From Apis mellifera (taxonomy: Eukaryota; Arthropoda; Insecta; Hymenoptera; Apidae): a stretch of 64,000 nucleotides of DNA. This document shows, one piece after another, positions 13,980 through 25,699 of this stretch. How positions within the stretch are numbered: the first letter of the stretch is position 1; every line of letters begins with the position of its first letter. A program made the position numbers and the translations under genes. The stretch covers positions 1,493,001 through 1,557,000 of the forward strand of contig NC_037638.1 in NCBI RefSeq assembly GCF_003254395.2, written 5' to 3'. The notes under the pieces are model-generated. The model was not told where the DNA came from. It ran no database searches and was given only the letters and a program-made list of their open reading frames with translations.

Positions 13980-14480
13980 GTAATGGAATTTTTATATTAT
14001 ATATGTTATATTATACTTAATTTTATATATATATATATCGTTTATCAATCGTGTTTATATTATATATTATATTATATATATTATATTATCGTATTTAATT
14101 ATATATTATATATATCATCTATCGATCGTGTTTATATTATATATTATATTATCGTATTTAATTATATAATATATATATCATCTGTTAAGAGCGATTAAAT
14201 AATGGAATTTTTATATTATATATTATATTAGATGTGATATATCATATACTTATATAATTATATAATATATATCCTCCATATATATATCGATCGTGTCGTC
14301 TGATGAGCAATCAAATAATGAAATTTTTATATTATATACCATATTATATATATTATATTGTACTTAATATTATATATATATATATATATCGTCTATCGAT
14401 CGTGTCGAGATTAAACAATGGAATTTTTATATTATATATTATATCGTACTTAATTATACATATATCTCGTCTAAATATAG
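13980..14480. repeat. TA-rich tandem array
   Basis: Repeats of TGGAATTTTTATATTATAT (13983, 14203, 14317 as TGAAAT, 14418) alternate with ATCGATCGTGT (about 14045 as ATCAATCGTGT, 14121, 14288, 14395). Spacing between like words runs from about 75 to 220 bp. Much of the filler is ATAT. Confidence 0.8.
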
Positions 14481-15050
14481 GGCGCGACGAGCGACGACCC
14501 TTTGGAAAATACTTTACAACCCTCTTGACGGTCGTTGGAGGTCATAAATATGGAATGCGAGTTCAAAGGGTAGGTTGAGGATGAATATGGGATGTAGGGT
14601 GTAGACGTGAAGATGATTTAAGACGCGAGAAGAAGAGCATCACCTTTTTTTTCTTTTTTTCTTCAAATTAAATTATTCCATTGACGGATTTTAAAGAAAA
14701 TTCTTCTCGCGTAATTGAAATTAAATTGAATTAGAAGGGGTTAATTTTAGGATGAGAAATGTTTGCTCGAGGAGCAGAAGCGAGTGGGTTGAAAAATAAA
14801 TTGAGGCAGGATTGTACGCGGTAAATTGGAAGGAATTGATTTTAGGGTGGTTGAAGATGGTCGTGGAGGGTGTTGGAGCGTGGGATGGAGGGGGCGTAGG
14901 TGATGACGTGGATGCAAGGGTGGAAGGCGAGCGCGTGGGTGGAAATTATCTAGCAACAGTGAATAATAGACTGTGGGTGAATACGTGGGCGGATATATTG
15001 GCCGATACAAATGTCAAGGTTGATCTATCGAATCATTCCTTCCTTCTCTC
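14480..15050. other. Unique stretch with strong G-over-C skew
   Basis: The plus strand is rich in G and poor in C between about 14520 and 14960, with GGGATG, GTGGAGGG and GGAGGGGG words, then returns to normal. Two overlapping frames on opposite strands (14747-15010 minus, 14812-15174 plus) are long only because of this skew. Neither shows a recognisable domain. Confidence 0.5.
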
Positions 15051-15059
15051 CTCCAATTT

Positions 15060-16230
15060 TACAAACTTTCGAATATTTTCGACTCGTGTCGTTTTACGGT
15101 GGATTAGATCTCGTCGAAATGAATCATTTTTGCTTCTCTCTTCTTTCTTCGAACAAATTTTAGAAATTCAGTAATTTTCAAATATTTTGATTCGCGTAGT
15201 TTTGAATTAGAATTCGTCGAAATGAATAATTTTGATTCTTTCTTCGAACAAATTTTAGAAATCGTAGTAATTTTCGAATATTTCGATTCACAAATTTAAT
15301 TTTAAGTTAAGATGAATTAGAATTCGTCGAAATGAATAGTTTGCTTTTCTTTTCTTTCTTCAAGCAAATTTTAAAAATCGAGTAATTTTCGAATATTTTG
15401 ATTCACATAGTTTGAATTAGAATTTATCGAAATGAATAATTTTAATTTTTTTTTCGAAATTGGATAATTTTCGAATATTTTGATTCACATAGTTTTATGT
15501 TTGGATTAAAATTCGTCGAAATGAATAATTTTGATTTTTTCTTCGAATAAATTTTGAAATCATGTAATTTTCGAATATTTTGATTCACATAGTTTTAAGT
15601 TTAAATTAGAATTCGTCGAAATGAATCATTCGTTTCTCTCTTCTCTCTTCGAGTAAATTTTAGAAATTGAGTAATTTTCGAATATTTTGATTCACATAGT
15701 TTGAATTAGAATTCGTCGAAATGAATCATTTTTATTCTTTCTTCGAATAAATTTTAGAAATTTTAGAAATCGGATAATTTTCGAATATTTTAATTCACAT
15801 AGTTTAAATTAAAATTTATCGAAATGAATTTTATTTTTTTTTTTTTTTTGGAAATCGGATAATTTTCGAATATTTTGATTCACATAATTTGAATTAGAAT
15901 TTATCGAAATGAATAATTTTATTTTTTTTTTTTTTTGGAAATCGGATAATTTTCGAATATTTTGATTCACATAGTTTGAATTAGAATTTATCGAAATGAA
16001 TAATTTTTATTTTTTTTTTTCGAAATTGGGTAATTTTCGTATATTTTGATTCACATCGTCTTAAATTGGATTCGAACAAATTTTAGAAATCGATTTTCGA
16101 ATAATTTTCGAATATTTTGATTCGCGTAGTTTTAAGTTTGGATTAGAATTCGTCGAAATGAATCATTTGCTTCTCTCTTCTTTCTTCGAAGAAATTTTAA
16201 AAACGAGAATAATTTTCGAATATTTTGGAC
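15060..16230. repeat. Tandem array, ~85-110-bp units, about 12 copies
   Basis: The phrase GAATTAGAATTCGTCGAAAT recurs, followed by TCTTTCTTCGAACAAATTTT and AATTTTCGAATATTTTGATT. The core TCGAAATGAAT occurs at about 15115, 15217, 15327, 15429, 15518, 15617, 15717, 15820, 15904, 15990 and 16153, with one decayed unit near 16070. Inner units near 15830-16020 have lost a segment and gained T-runs, so they are shorter. Confidence 0.9.
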
Positions 16231-17980
16231 ATCGGGGGTAAAAGATTTAGATTAAGCTCGGTGAATTGCCTACAAGATGCAAGAACGCAAAAGTGTATAT
16301 TCGTAAAGTGAAAGTGGAAAGTTTTGATTCTGGGATCACCGGGGGATTATATCCTGTACCAGAACGTGTAATTAAGATCATTATTGTGCACACGCTCGTT
16401 ATTATTTACCCGTTTCTTCGGTGCACTTTGTGAAAAAATAATGAATTCCCATCGCGTATGAATGATGAGATTCAAATTACGCCTCTCTTCCTTCTAAATA
16501 CGAAATTTCATTTTCGTGAGATTCTCCTCCCTCCCCCCGCCACTTTCGCTATATCGAAATTATCGGAAAAATTATTTCACATTTTTTTACTCCTCGTTAA
16601 AAAATTTGCTGACGTTGACACTGCAATATATGAAACCTCTTTCAGAAACCTTTATCTACATTATGATTCTTAACCTTCCATTTATCAACAAAAATTTTGA
16701 ATCTTTGTATTAATTCAACACGAACGTAAATTCGTGTATCTCTGAGAAATTATAGATAGATAGACGTTCAGAACTTCGAACGGAATGAAAATTACGTACA
16801 CACGTACCAATATCTATTTTTCTTCCATCTACATCGTTGCCAATGTTCTTTATCGATACACGACCTCTAACCTAAATCGCACTTCAGCTTATCTTCGACT
16901 TCACGTTGAAGAAAAATATGTCGAACATAGATCGAAAATAATCTCTCCTAAATTTAGAAAATATTATCGTCCACTTTCGAATAATCCAATAATTCAACGT
17001 TTCTCGCCATTCTCGAAAAAAAATAATCCAGCCAAGATTTCGTACGAATCGAAACGAATCACTCGTCCCCTAATTGAATCTCTCTCTCTAATATTCTCGA
17101 TGAAATTAACGTTTCCTTCTCTTCCTCTTTTCCCTTGGAAAATGGAAAAAGGAAAAAGAAAAGAAAAAACACCGCGATTACGTAATTAACAACAAGGATA
17201 ATGGTGGATGATGATGGGTCGATCATGCGCGGCCTTGTTGCACCGTCGGGACAGAAACGTATGCGCGCGCATCTGCTTTCTATCTAATTACAGGTTGTTC
17301 CATCGTGTACAAGGAAACCGGCAGAGAGAGCCACTTTTCCGGCTTCCCGGCTGCCCAGTCAGTCCTCCGATTAACGACCTTCTCTCCTTTCGTGTTTACG
17401 TTTCTGCTTCTGATGGATCTGTTGTTGTTTATTGCCGAGTCAATAATCCGACGAAACGAAGTTCGAAAGAATCCGTCCGGGATGTAATCAAGTTCTGATC
17501 CATAATATTTCTAACGTTTCTGACGAAACTGACGATTATAAAAATTGGAAAATACGTATCGGGGAATCGGTTTTCGTTCGAAGATATACGCGATATGCAA
17601 TAATTAACGATGTTGCTGTTCTTTTATTCCGAGAAATGTATGTCATTTAAGACTCGCAAGAATCGTTTATTTTATACAAATTACTACGAGCAATTTATCT
17701 TATTCTTTTGAAAATGTATGTTTCGAAAATCATGTTAATACATTTATCGATATATAATATCCTGTTTTTTTTCCTGATTTTTAAACTTATATAAGCTTAC
17801 GAATAAAGATATATATTGCATTTGTGAAGATGTGGTACAATTGGTCGATAAAAATATCTTCTATCGATATAAGTAAAAATTAATAACAATAATAAGTTAA
17901 ATTAGATGTATTTCTTAAATAATTCTCTGAATAAAAGGATATGAGGATCTCTAAGTTGACTGATAATTTATTCACAATAT
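16231..17980. other. Unique DNA, no gene seen
   Basis: A moderately GC-richer patch at 17190-17480 carries two overlapping frames with no recognisable product. The rest is AT-rich. Confidence 0.55.
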
Positions 17981-18064
17981 ACAGGGTGTTATAAAAATGT
18001 GGAACAGTTAGGCGAATTCACTCTCCACAAACATTTGTCCCTTACATTTTTATTAACACCTTGT
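17981..18064. mobile_element. Small palindromic element, MITE-like
   Basis: Two arms of about 20 bp face each other: ACAGGGTGTTATAAAAATGT at 17981-18000 and its near-complement ACATTTTTATTAACACCTTG from 18044. The arms differ by one base change and one inserted A. The 43-bp centre has no coding capacity. ACAGGGTG-type ends are common on short insect transposon remnants. The size (84 bp) fits a non-autonomous hairpin element. Target duplications are not obvious. No transposase is recognisable next to it; the 64-codon frame at 18215-18409 resembles nothing I know. Confidence 0.5.
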
Positions 18065-19083
18065 TGTATTAGCTGTAAATCCAATTTTATCCTGAGGCCA
18101 GATAACATCAGGCGTGCAAATAAATTCCTTCTACCATTTTTCTACTAAGATCATAACTTCTCATCGAATTTGGATTACTTTATTGTTCATGGCGCCATCT
18201 GAAAGAATGTTCTTTTGTTTTTAAGAAGAGTCGCTTCGAGCGCTCCGAGCGCTTTTCAGTCCTGTTCGACAATTTCAAGCAATATGGCGTGTATGAAGAA
18301 ACGTCATTCGCGTTACTTTTTGCTTAGGAAATCGACTGTCGAAGCTATCGAAATGGTTTGTGCGCGCCATTTGGAAGAGAACATGCAAAAAATCGTAGCA
18401 AAGATTTAAATTTGGGAATTTTAATTTGGAAGAGAACAATTGTTCAGGTGCATCGAGAAAGTTCGACGAGGAGGTTAGAAGAATCGCTCGAACCAGACGC
18501 GAGAAGAATCGACAGGTATCTGTTCGAAATAATTGAATAATCTTGGTACATACATTGATTTATCTAATAAAATCATGAATTTGGAAAAAAAGGGAGGAAG
18601 AATTTATTTGCACTTTATTTGTAATAAGATAAAAGTATGAAGAAAATTATACTGCTCTTAAAATTTCAATCAATGTCTAAAGTGCGTGTATATTTTTGAA
18701 AAATTAATTTCCACAGGTTGCTTGTGCCATCTTCCACGTTTTTTGAATAATGCTTATGCGTGACAGAGAAAGTTGCGAAAGAATTAAATAAAACGGATAG
18801 AGCTTTTATCCTGGGCGAAAACAAGATGATGATCGTCCTCCCCTTTCGATCAATCTTGTTTTCGAGCGTGAATTAATTCGATTTACTAAACGGTAAAACG
18901 AGAGACATTTTTCTTTTTTCCCCCTCTCCTTCGATAGGATAGCAGGGTCCGGTTAACAGATTCGATTAATCATCGGCAGCGACGATGGAGAAAAATTTAA
19001 TGGTAAGAAGAATAAATTCTATTTAATAGAATAAATTGTGTTATCTCAATAATTTAATAATAATAATTGTAATGCGAAACGGT

Positions 19084-19176
19084 TGTAATAAGCTACGAAT
19101 AAATGTTATTCGAATATTTTAACAAGTGAAACTCGATTAAAGTTTAAAACTTTATTCGAAATTTTTTAACTAGTTA
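19084..19176 (+). repeat. Dispersed repeat relic, copy B
   Basis: Begins with AATAAGCTACGAATAAAT, identical to copy A, then GTTATTCGAATATTTTAA and, near its end, ATTTTTTAACTAGTTA, which matches copy C. The central part is more diverged than in the others. Confidence 0.55.
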
Positions 19177-19759
19177 TCTCTCTCGTCGCTCTTCTCCGCG
19201 TTTCGATCATTCAAATGTAAATTCACATGCCAAGTTGAAATTTGGTTTTCGTGTTCGATGAAAAGAAGTAGAATCAAATTGAATTCGAAATTTTTCTATG
19301 AAGATTTTTATCGTGTCATTATACTTCCTTTACCATGTGTACAGTTCTTTCGTCGACCATGTTGCCGAGTGGCGAGTCCATCATCGAATCGACCACCTTC
19401 CCCCTCCATCTTTCCTTCTTTCTCCAATCCTTCAAATCCCTTGGAAACAAATCGCTCTCCTTCCTCTCCCTCTCTCTCTCTCTCTCTCGTCGATTCTCGT
19501 CGCAAGAAGAAAAAGAAGAGTAAAACTCGTCAAATAAAAACATCGAGATGAATCGTAAAGTATGAAATTTATCAAGTGTGTGTGTGATCGTTTGAAGAGG
19601 ACGAAATAAAAAGAGAAGAATGAAGCAAAAGAGCGAGAAAGACGAGTGAAGTTTTCCGCGTCGAAAGAAACGGATCGACGGGAATGGAGGCAACGAATAC
19701 GGAGAGCCGCGGCCAACTTTCACCAAGTTTTCGATCGAGTCTGTCGATCAACCGGTAGA

Positions 19760-19779
19760 GATCTATCGATCGATAGATC
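19760..19779. repeat. Perfect 20-bp palindrome
   Basis: GATCTATCGATCGATAGATC reads the same on both strands. It lies in a GC-richer unique region. Confidence 0.9.
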
Positions 19780-20867
19780 GGCCACGGGACAATCTCCTCT
19801 CGACGAACGGATTCGACGTTCCCTTGTGCGAGATAATCGAGAGAGTGAAGAGAATTGAATCGATGGATGGATTAATCGTTATTTGCATACGATTTTACGT
19901 AAGATAGAATCCTTTTTTTTTTTTCCTTTCTTTCTCCATTCAAATCAACCGTAATTATAAAAATATATTTCTTTCTTCTCTCTTCTACTATCTGGATGGA
20001 TAGTACCTCGAAGTACCTCTAGATGGAATTGTACCTCGAAACTTATTATTATAAATACGTCTTCTCGAAGAAGTGTGTCGCGCAGTTATTTTTTTTTTTT
20101 TTGTATTATCAACAGGTTAGGTTAGATTCCTTGAAATTTTACTTTTATCATCTTTTTCAACGAATATTTGAAACGAGCAATGTTAAAAAAAATATTGTGA
20201 GCATTCTTTTTTTCGTATGAAATTCAGTATCAGAAATATTGGGAAAAAAATAACAATTCTTGTTCTTCATCGCAATTATTTATTATCGAAACGTATTATT
20301 ATACGTTCGTTGAAAATTTTAAAGAAATTTTATCATCGAGAAAAAGAATATTTTTTTTTAACACATATTATTGTATCGATTCATTAATTCAATAATTCAA
20401 AATTAATAATTAAAAATTATTAAATAATCTTTTTCTTCTTAATAATTCTAAATGATTTCTTTTCTCGAAAGAGGTTTCGTGGTTTCTTCCAAAGATTAAA
20501 AGACTTTCTTACATTTTCCCTTTTTTAATAAAAAAAAATCGTAATTTTTCGAACGATAATCCGACATTAAGAAAAGCGGTCGACGTCTCGGTTTCGGAAC
20601 TCGAGCTGATGAATTCGAGCGCGGATGTTAATCTTTTTCTTTTCTCATGAATGAGGCTCGTCATCTCGACGACGAGGCAAAGTAAAAGAGATTTCTTTTT
20701 GTGGATAATGCAATAATTGGATAACATTAAACATTCTATAATTTATATATATTTTGTTCACAGAAATTGATCATCGAGGAGAAATTTTTAATAGAAAATT
20801 AAAATCTATTATACAAAAAGAAAGAAAAATCGTTCACGATCTCCGCGAGAATATTTCTGAAATGAGA

Positions 20868-21215
20868 AGAGGAGACGATAGCTTTTTCTGCAGCTTCGAA
20901 CCTGTCAATATTTACAGTTCGAGAATACCTTTTCTCGTGTGGGCATCGCAATAAGAAGAAGAATGATCGTCCGACAAATTGTCCGATTCTCGTTGTCATT
21001 CACCGTCGTGTTTCGAAATCGTCGAAATCGAAGGAGGAGACAGCTTTTCTGCAACTTCGAAACTGTCGATATTTACCTTTCTTCGAGAAGAGACTGGCCA
21101 TTTATAAACGAATGATTAATCTGACAAGCTTGCTCGATTCCTTCTATATTTCGTCGAAATCGAGGTTTTGCAACGTCAAAACTCTCGAATTTTTATCTTC
21201 GAGAATATTTCTCGC
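20868..21215. repeat. Diverged local duplication, three copies
   Basis: AGCTTTTTCTGCAGCTTCGA at 20880 and AGCTTTTCTGCAACTTCGA at 21042 start two copies that continue with CTGTC(A/G)ATATTTAC and a TTCGAGAA end. A third, poorer copy begins around 21162 (TTTTGCAACGTCAAAACT). The period is about 160 and then 120 bp. Confidence 0.65.
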
Positions 21216-21228
21216 AAATTTTTTTCTT

Positions 21229-21272
21229 TTTATTTATTTTAGATGCAGATTCGAATTTCGAACTCGATAAGA
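21229..21272 (+). repeat. Left member of direct repeat flanking the 12S NUMT
   Basis: Contains TTTATTTATTTTAGATG (21229-21245) and CGAACTCGATAAGA (21259-21272). Both words recur in the same order at 21881-21916, on the other side of the mitochondrial insert. Confidence 0.6.
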
Positions 21273-21429
21273 GAATAATTTATCATATACTTGTTTAATT
21301 AAAAAGATAAGATGGATTTTATTAGTTTTTATTTTTAATATATAAACATTGTACGTAAGATATTCTCTCTTCTTCGAAGAGGATTATTTTGTACGAAACG
21401 TGAGCAATTAGATCGACTCACCTTTTAAA

Positions 21430-21880
21430 ACTATTTTTAATTAATTTTAAATTACTTTAATTTACTTTTAAATTCTATTTACATTAAAATAAACAATTCT
21501 GAAATAAAATTTGTTGAAGCTCATCTTGAATATATTACATTTTGATTTAAATTATTCTCTAAAATATCTCTAACTTAAATAAATTCAGTTAAAACAATAT
21601 AAATTTAAATTCAAATGGACTATCAAATTAATCGACAAGCATCTCTAATTAGATATAAAAAACCATATTTTTTAATTTTAATGATCCTACATTTAATCAC
21701 TTAACTTTTTATAATAGGTTATCTAATCCTGATTTGTTATTAAATTTTTTAATGACAATTATTTATTTATAATTCTTATTAATTAATTCTAAATTTCACC
21801 TAAAATCAATAAATTTAATTATAATTATCTATAATATAAAAATATAAAAATTAATTGTATTGATTAATTTTATTTATTTA
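21430..21880 (-). pseudogene. rrnS: NUMT: mitochondrial 12S rRNA fragment
   Basis: A nuclear copy of part of the mitochondrial small-subunit rRNA gene, in reverse orientation. Read on the minus strand it contains two universal 12S landmarks in the right order. The first is CAGGATTAGATAACCTATTA (about 21713-21732 on the plus strand), one or two changes from the standard AGGATTAGATACCCTATTAT box. The second, about 90 bases further along the rRNA, is a stretch close to TTAGAGGAGCCTGT...TTTGATAATCCACG (about 21614-21655). A further TTCAAGATGAGCTT block at about 21510-21525 fits the region that follows in insect 12S. The stretch is far more AT-rich than its host surroundings, which fits bee mitochondrial DNA. 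Edges are approximate because the AT-rich ends blend into host sequence. There is no reason to expect function. Confidence 0.85.
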
Positions 21881-21916
21881 TTTATTTATTTTAGATGATT
21901 CTCGAACTCGATAAGA
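21881..21916 (+). repeat. Right member of direct repeat flanking the 12S NUMT
   Basis: TTTATTTATTTTAGATG at 21881-21897 and CGAACTCGATAAGA at 21903-21916 match the left member exactly. The spacing between the two words is 5 bases here against 13 on the left. Confidence 0.6.
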
Positions 21917-22499
21917 AAACGAGGGAATTCGATATGTAAATTTTGGATTGCGTTTTCGAGAATAATAAATAGCGAAATAAAATAAGGAAACAATGGAATG
22001 ATTGAAGGAATTGGAAGAAACGTTCGGTTTCTATATCGATCGAAGAAATATCCTCGTGCTATTATATACACACAGATAAGATATCGAATTCGTGACGGCA
22101 GCGCAACGACTTATCGTGTAAACCATTATCGTATATATATATATAAAATAGAAATATTGATTCTACGAAATCTTTTTTATCAAACCGTGAAGTTTATCGA
22201 TTCAAAAATTAATATCGAAAGATGGTTGAAACCGGTCTTTGTACGATGATAATTTCCAAAATTCAAATGAAATAAATTATACTCGAAATATGTATATATA
22301 TATTTCCGTGAATGAAGATATTCGTTTAAATTCTTTCCCGAGTAGAATTCCTCGATATTCGTTCAAATTCCCTATCAATTTATTATTCGATTCAATCTTT
22401 CGTTCCGTAATAAAAGTAAATGAATCGAATCGTGCGTGTATCCGCGACAAATTGCGAATATTTTGAAAATATGTTTGCCAGAGAGATTCTTGTAAACGT

Positions 22500-22522
22500 A
22501 AAAAAAAAAAAAAAAAAAAAAA
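22500..22522 (+). repeat. Poly(A) tract, 23 bases
   Basis: Uninterrupted A run. It could be the tail of a retrocopy, but nothing upstream looks processed or protein-like, so simple slippage is as likely. Confidence 0.8.
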
Positions 22523-22929
22523 CTAACAGGTGAGTTATTACGAAATCGTCGATTCTTGCAATTCGATTAACCGAATCGATGTTTCGACACTTGGTTCGTT
22601 TAAACTTGTAAATTTTATGCCACCTGCTCGAGATAACGGTTCGAGATATCGAGGGGAAAAGGAGAGAAAAAAATTGTAAATAAAAGAAAAAAAAAAGATT
22701 CGATTTCCAGAATTTTGGTCCTTAATTAACGCGTCCGTTTCGCGAGGGTTGTTGAATATATTTGTTTATCTTGTCGGTAAGGAAGTTGCCCGAATTATCT
22801 AAAGATAATCGTATTGATTTTTTCATCCTCAATTCCATGATCCGTCGACGACGAATAAATGAAAGTCGCGAGAAATTCGTAAATTCGTTAAATTGGAACG
22901 CTTGTAAATACAAGAATTCGTGAATTAAA

Positions 22930-23485
22930 ATTATAATTGAGAGGAATATTCAACGAAATACCTTCGAATTTCGGTAAATTTATTTCCATAGATTAACTGA
23001 ACAACATATTCGATGTTACATATATGATATATATGTATATAATATATAATAAATAATATAGTAGATAATAACGTCAGTTTGTAATGTATTTACTTGGTTT
23101 TGAAATGATTTAACACCGCTATATATTACGCAACTGACAGCGCCACAACAAGTAGATTAAAATTATCATTGAAAGAAAATATTCGTTCAACGAAATACCT
23201 TCGGAATTTCGATAAATTTAATTCCACAGAATTAAGAAGAATCGTCAATTAAATAACAGATTCGATGTTATTCAATACTACAATAACACTATGATCGATA
23301 ACCTTAATTTATTTATAACGGGTGTGTACATCGAACTTCAACGTTATTTTTCTTCAAAACAATTTTAAAACAATATTATATATTACGTAGCCAATAGCAT
23401 CACGATAAATAGATTGAAATTATTATTGAAAAAAAATTCCAATGAAATATTTTCGATGAATTTAATCCCATAGAATCTCGTCTAA
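22930..23485. repeat. ~260-bp duplication, two and a half copies
   Basis: TCAACGAAATACCTTCG occurs at about 22950 and 23190, with a decayed copy (CCAATGAAATATTTTCGATG) at about 23440. Between them TATATTACGCAACTGACAGC (about 23122) pairs with TATATTACGTAGCCAATAGC (about 23378), each followed by a similar AGATTRAAATTAT(C/T)ATTGAAA block. Copies are well diverged, so the duplication is old. Confidence 0.75.
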
Positions 23486-23881
23486 AAACATGAGTTCGTT
23501 TACAATGAATGAAATATATATATATAACTGCGATGCTACGAAACGAAACTAAAAATAAATTAGAACGTATCGATAAACGTGCGATTATTTGTAATATTAA
23601 TTCGACACGCGTTGTTAGCGAGCCGCGTACGGTTTGAGAACAAGCTTTATGGGCCATCGAACGCGAATCGATTCGATCATCCGTGTTCACGGGATCGTGT
23701 ACACAAGTGAAAATAAACGGCAACATCGTACGTGGAATCGGCGTACGGAATCGATTGACTTATTCGCCCCGCGAAAGGGAAATCACGAAGCGATCGTAAA
23801 CACACCGTTCGAACGATGTTACTTCGTTCTTTCGTTCGTTTCGACACCCGAGACGCCCTCTCGGCTAATTTCCACTCCAAC

Positions 23882-23895
23882 GCGCCATCTATCGG
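23882..23895 (-). promoter_or_regulatory. CTCF-like insulator motif
   Basis: GCGCCATCTATCGG on the plus strand (CCGATAGATGGCGC on minus) differs by one base from the CCGCTAGATGGCGC form of the insect CTCF consensus as I recall it. It lies in a locally GC-richer stretch (23620-23910). A single motif match is weak evidence for binding. Confidence 0.35.
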
Positions 23896-24479
23896 TCGCG
23901 AAACTGAATCTACCGTTCAGGTTTTCCTAAAATTGATGAAAGATGAATTATTCGTTTCGATGCGTTGGAATAATTTTCTTGTCACAATGATAAGAAAAAG
24001 TAGATGAGTGAAAATTTATTATTATGAGTAAGTAAAGAGATAAAATATATTTTAATAAAGATTCTAAGAGTGATTTCTCGTTCTCTTTCGATAATTCTTG
24101 GAGGGGGAAGGAAAGAAATTCGATTGGTCCACTGAATATTTATACTTCCTAACCCTATTGGACCGCGGAATCGATTATTCGCGACGAGATATCGCGTCCG
24201 TGAAAGTCGCGTGGCTGAAACGGCCGTTGGAACGGTTATGGAAAAATTCGAAACGAAAGTGGCGGCTCGATGAATGCGAAACGAGAGAAACGAAAGTGGA
24301 GACGAAAGATGGAGGATCAGAAATGTTTTACGATAAAACTTTATACGGTTACAATTGATATTTATTTTTTCAAACAAAAATAGATTAAACTCTAAAGATA
24401 TTCGTTATCTCGCAATTCGAATTGCTGAATCGAAGAAAAACACGAGTCGCGGCGGAAGAAGAGCGAGAAAACCGATCTT

Positions 24480-24800
24480 TAAAGCGGGATTATATAGCAT
24501 ATCGGAGCGGAGCCACGTGAAATAAGAAGGCAAGCAATTGTTGCAACAAAGTTAATGGTGATAATAGCCCGATTGCGTGTTGCGTTTGAATCGGGCCAGG
24601 CTTCACCGTGTCACGGCACAATCCCGTAAATCGAAATCTCGCGACGTTCCAGATAGGTAATTGGCTGGATCCAGAGCAAAGGACGGCGCGCAAAATAGAT
24701 TGTTGTGGGAGCAACGCGGCCATTTTTGCATGCCGACTTAGTCATGCATTGCTACGGGCCGAGATTAGAGGCGATGTTTCGACACGGTTATTCGCCACGG
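24480..24800. promoter_or_regulatory. GC-richer block, candidate regulatory element
   Basis: A block about 300 bp long with clearly higher GC than its surroundings and no repeats. The frames on both strands (24490-24723 minus, 24608-24955 plus) are not recognisable. In bee DNA, such islands inside AT-rich sequence are often conserved enhancers, promoters or exons. I cannot tell which. Confidence 0.35.
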
Positions 24801-25699
24801 TTTATTATTATTCTATATCGGCCAAAAAAGGAAGAAGGGAAACGTTTTCCAAAGATTGTTTAACATTTTTCGCGCTTGAATTTTTAATTTCAAAAAAAAA
24901 AAAACATTTCTTTCCGCTTATTCCAAGGAATATATACACGATATTAAGACGTTAAAATATTAAAATATTAAAGTAAATGTGAATCGATCTTTATGGAATG
25001 GAAATTTATTTACGAAAAATTCCTTAAAAAAAGAATGACTCATAATCGTTTTTTATTTTATATTTTGACACATCAGATGGAAATAAATATCAATATAGAT
25101 TGTGCAGTTTGCTTAAAAAAATAATTGCATCGTTAAGACGAATTCGTAATAATTATATACGTTTCTTTTTTTTTTTTTTTTAAATAAAATCATTTTAAAG
25201 GGAAATTATATTGATTCTACATAGGCTTTAATGAAGATTGATATATATATATATAAATTTCTCTTATTCATTTATCATTACAAGTATGCAAGTTTTACAA
25301 AGTATTTAATTTTAATTGAGCGTTATTAAACACACGGATGGGAAACGTAATTTTTTTTTTAAGTTTCACAACTTCTCCTCGAGTCATCAACTTTTTATCA
25401 CCGTCGATCTTAACGAAAACTATATTTCATTCCGAGCAATGAATATGCCACTTAACGTCACCCAAATACTTATTATGAAAATTTAAATTTCAAAGTAAAC
25501 ATTCGTCATTCTTATCTATTTTCAAAAATGACAAATTCTTCTTTCTTCCAGCTTTGAAAACTTCTATCTCTTATCCTCCCCCCATTTTTCCTTCTTTTTT
25601 AACCGCGTTAAAAATTTGCGAGAGAAACCATTTTGCAATCTTCGCCAACTTCAAGATCAAATCGAAAAGAAAGAATTATTCTAATTGGGTCTTCTTAAT

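Larger units (their letters stand above)
18065..20867. other. Unique DNA, no gene seen
   Basis: Includes repeat copy B, a CT run at about 19467-19490, and a GC-richer patch at 19640-19860 with the 20-bp palindrome. Four overlapping frames at 19300-19730 on both strands come from the CT/GA run and its flanks. Confidence 0.55.

Noticed and set aside
18215..18409. Possible transposase remnant next to the small inverted-repeat element
   Set aside because: The 64-codon peptide shows no DDE/D motif or helix-turn-helix pattern that I can recognise, and it lies outside the inverted repeats.
22500..22522. Retrotransposon or processed-gene tail
   Set aside because: No coding or element-like sequence upstream and no target duplication seen.
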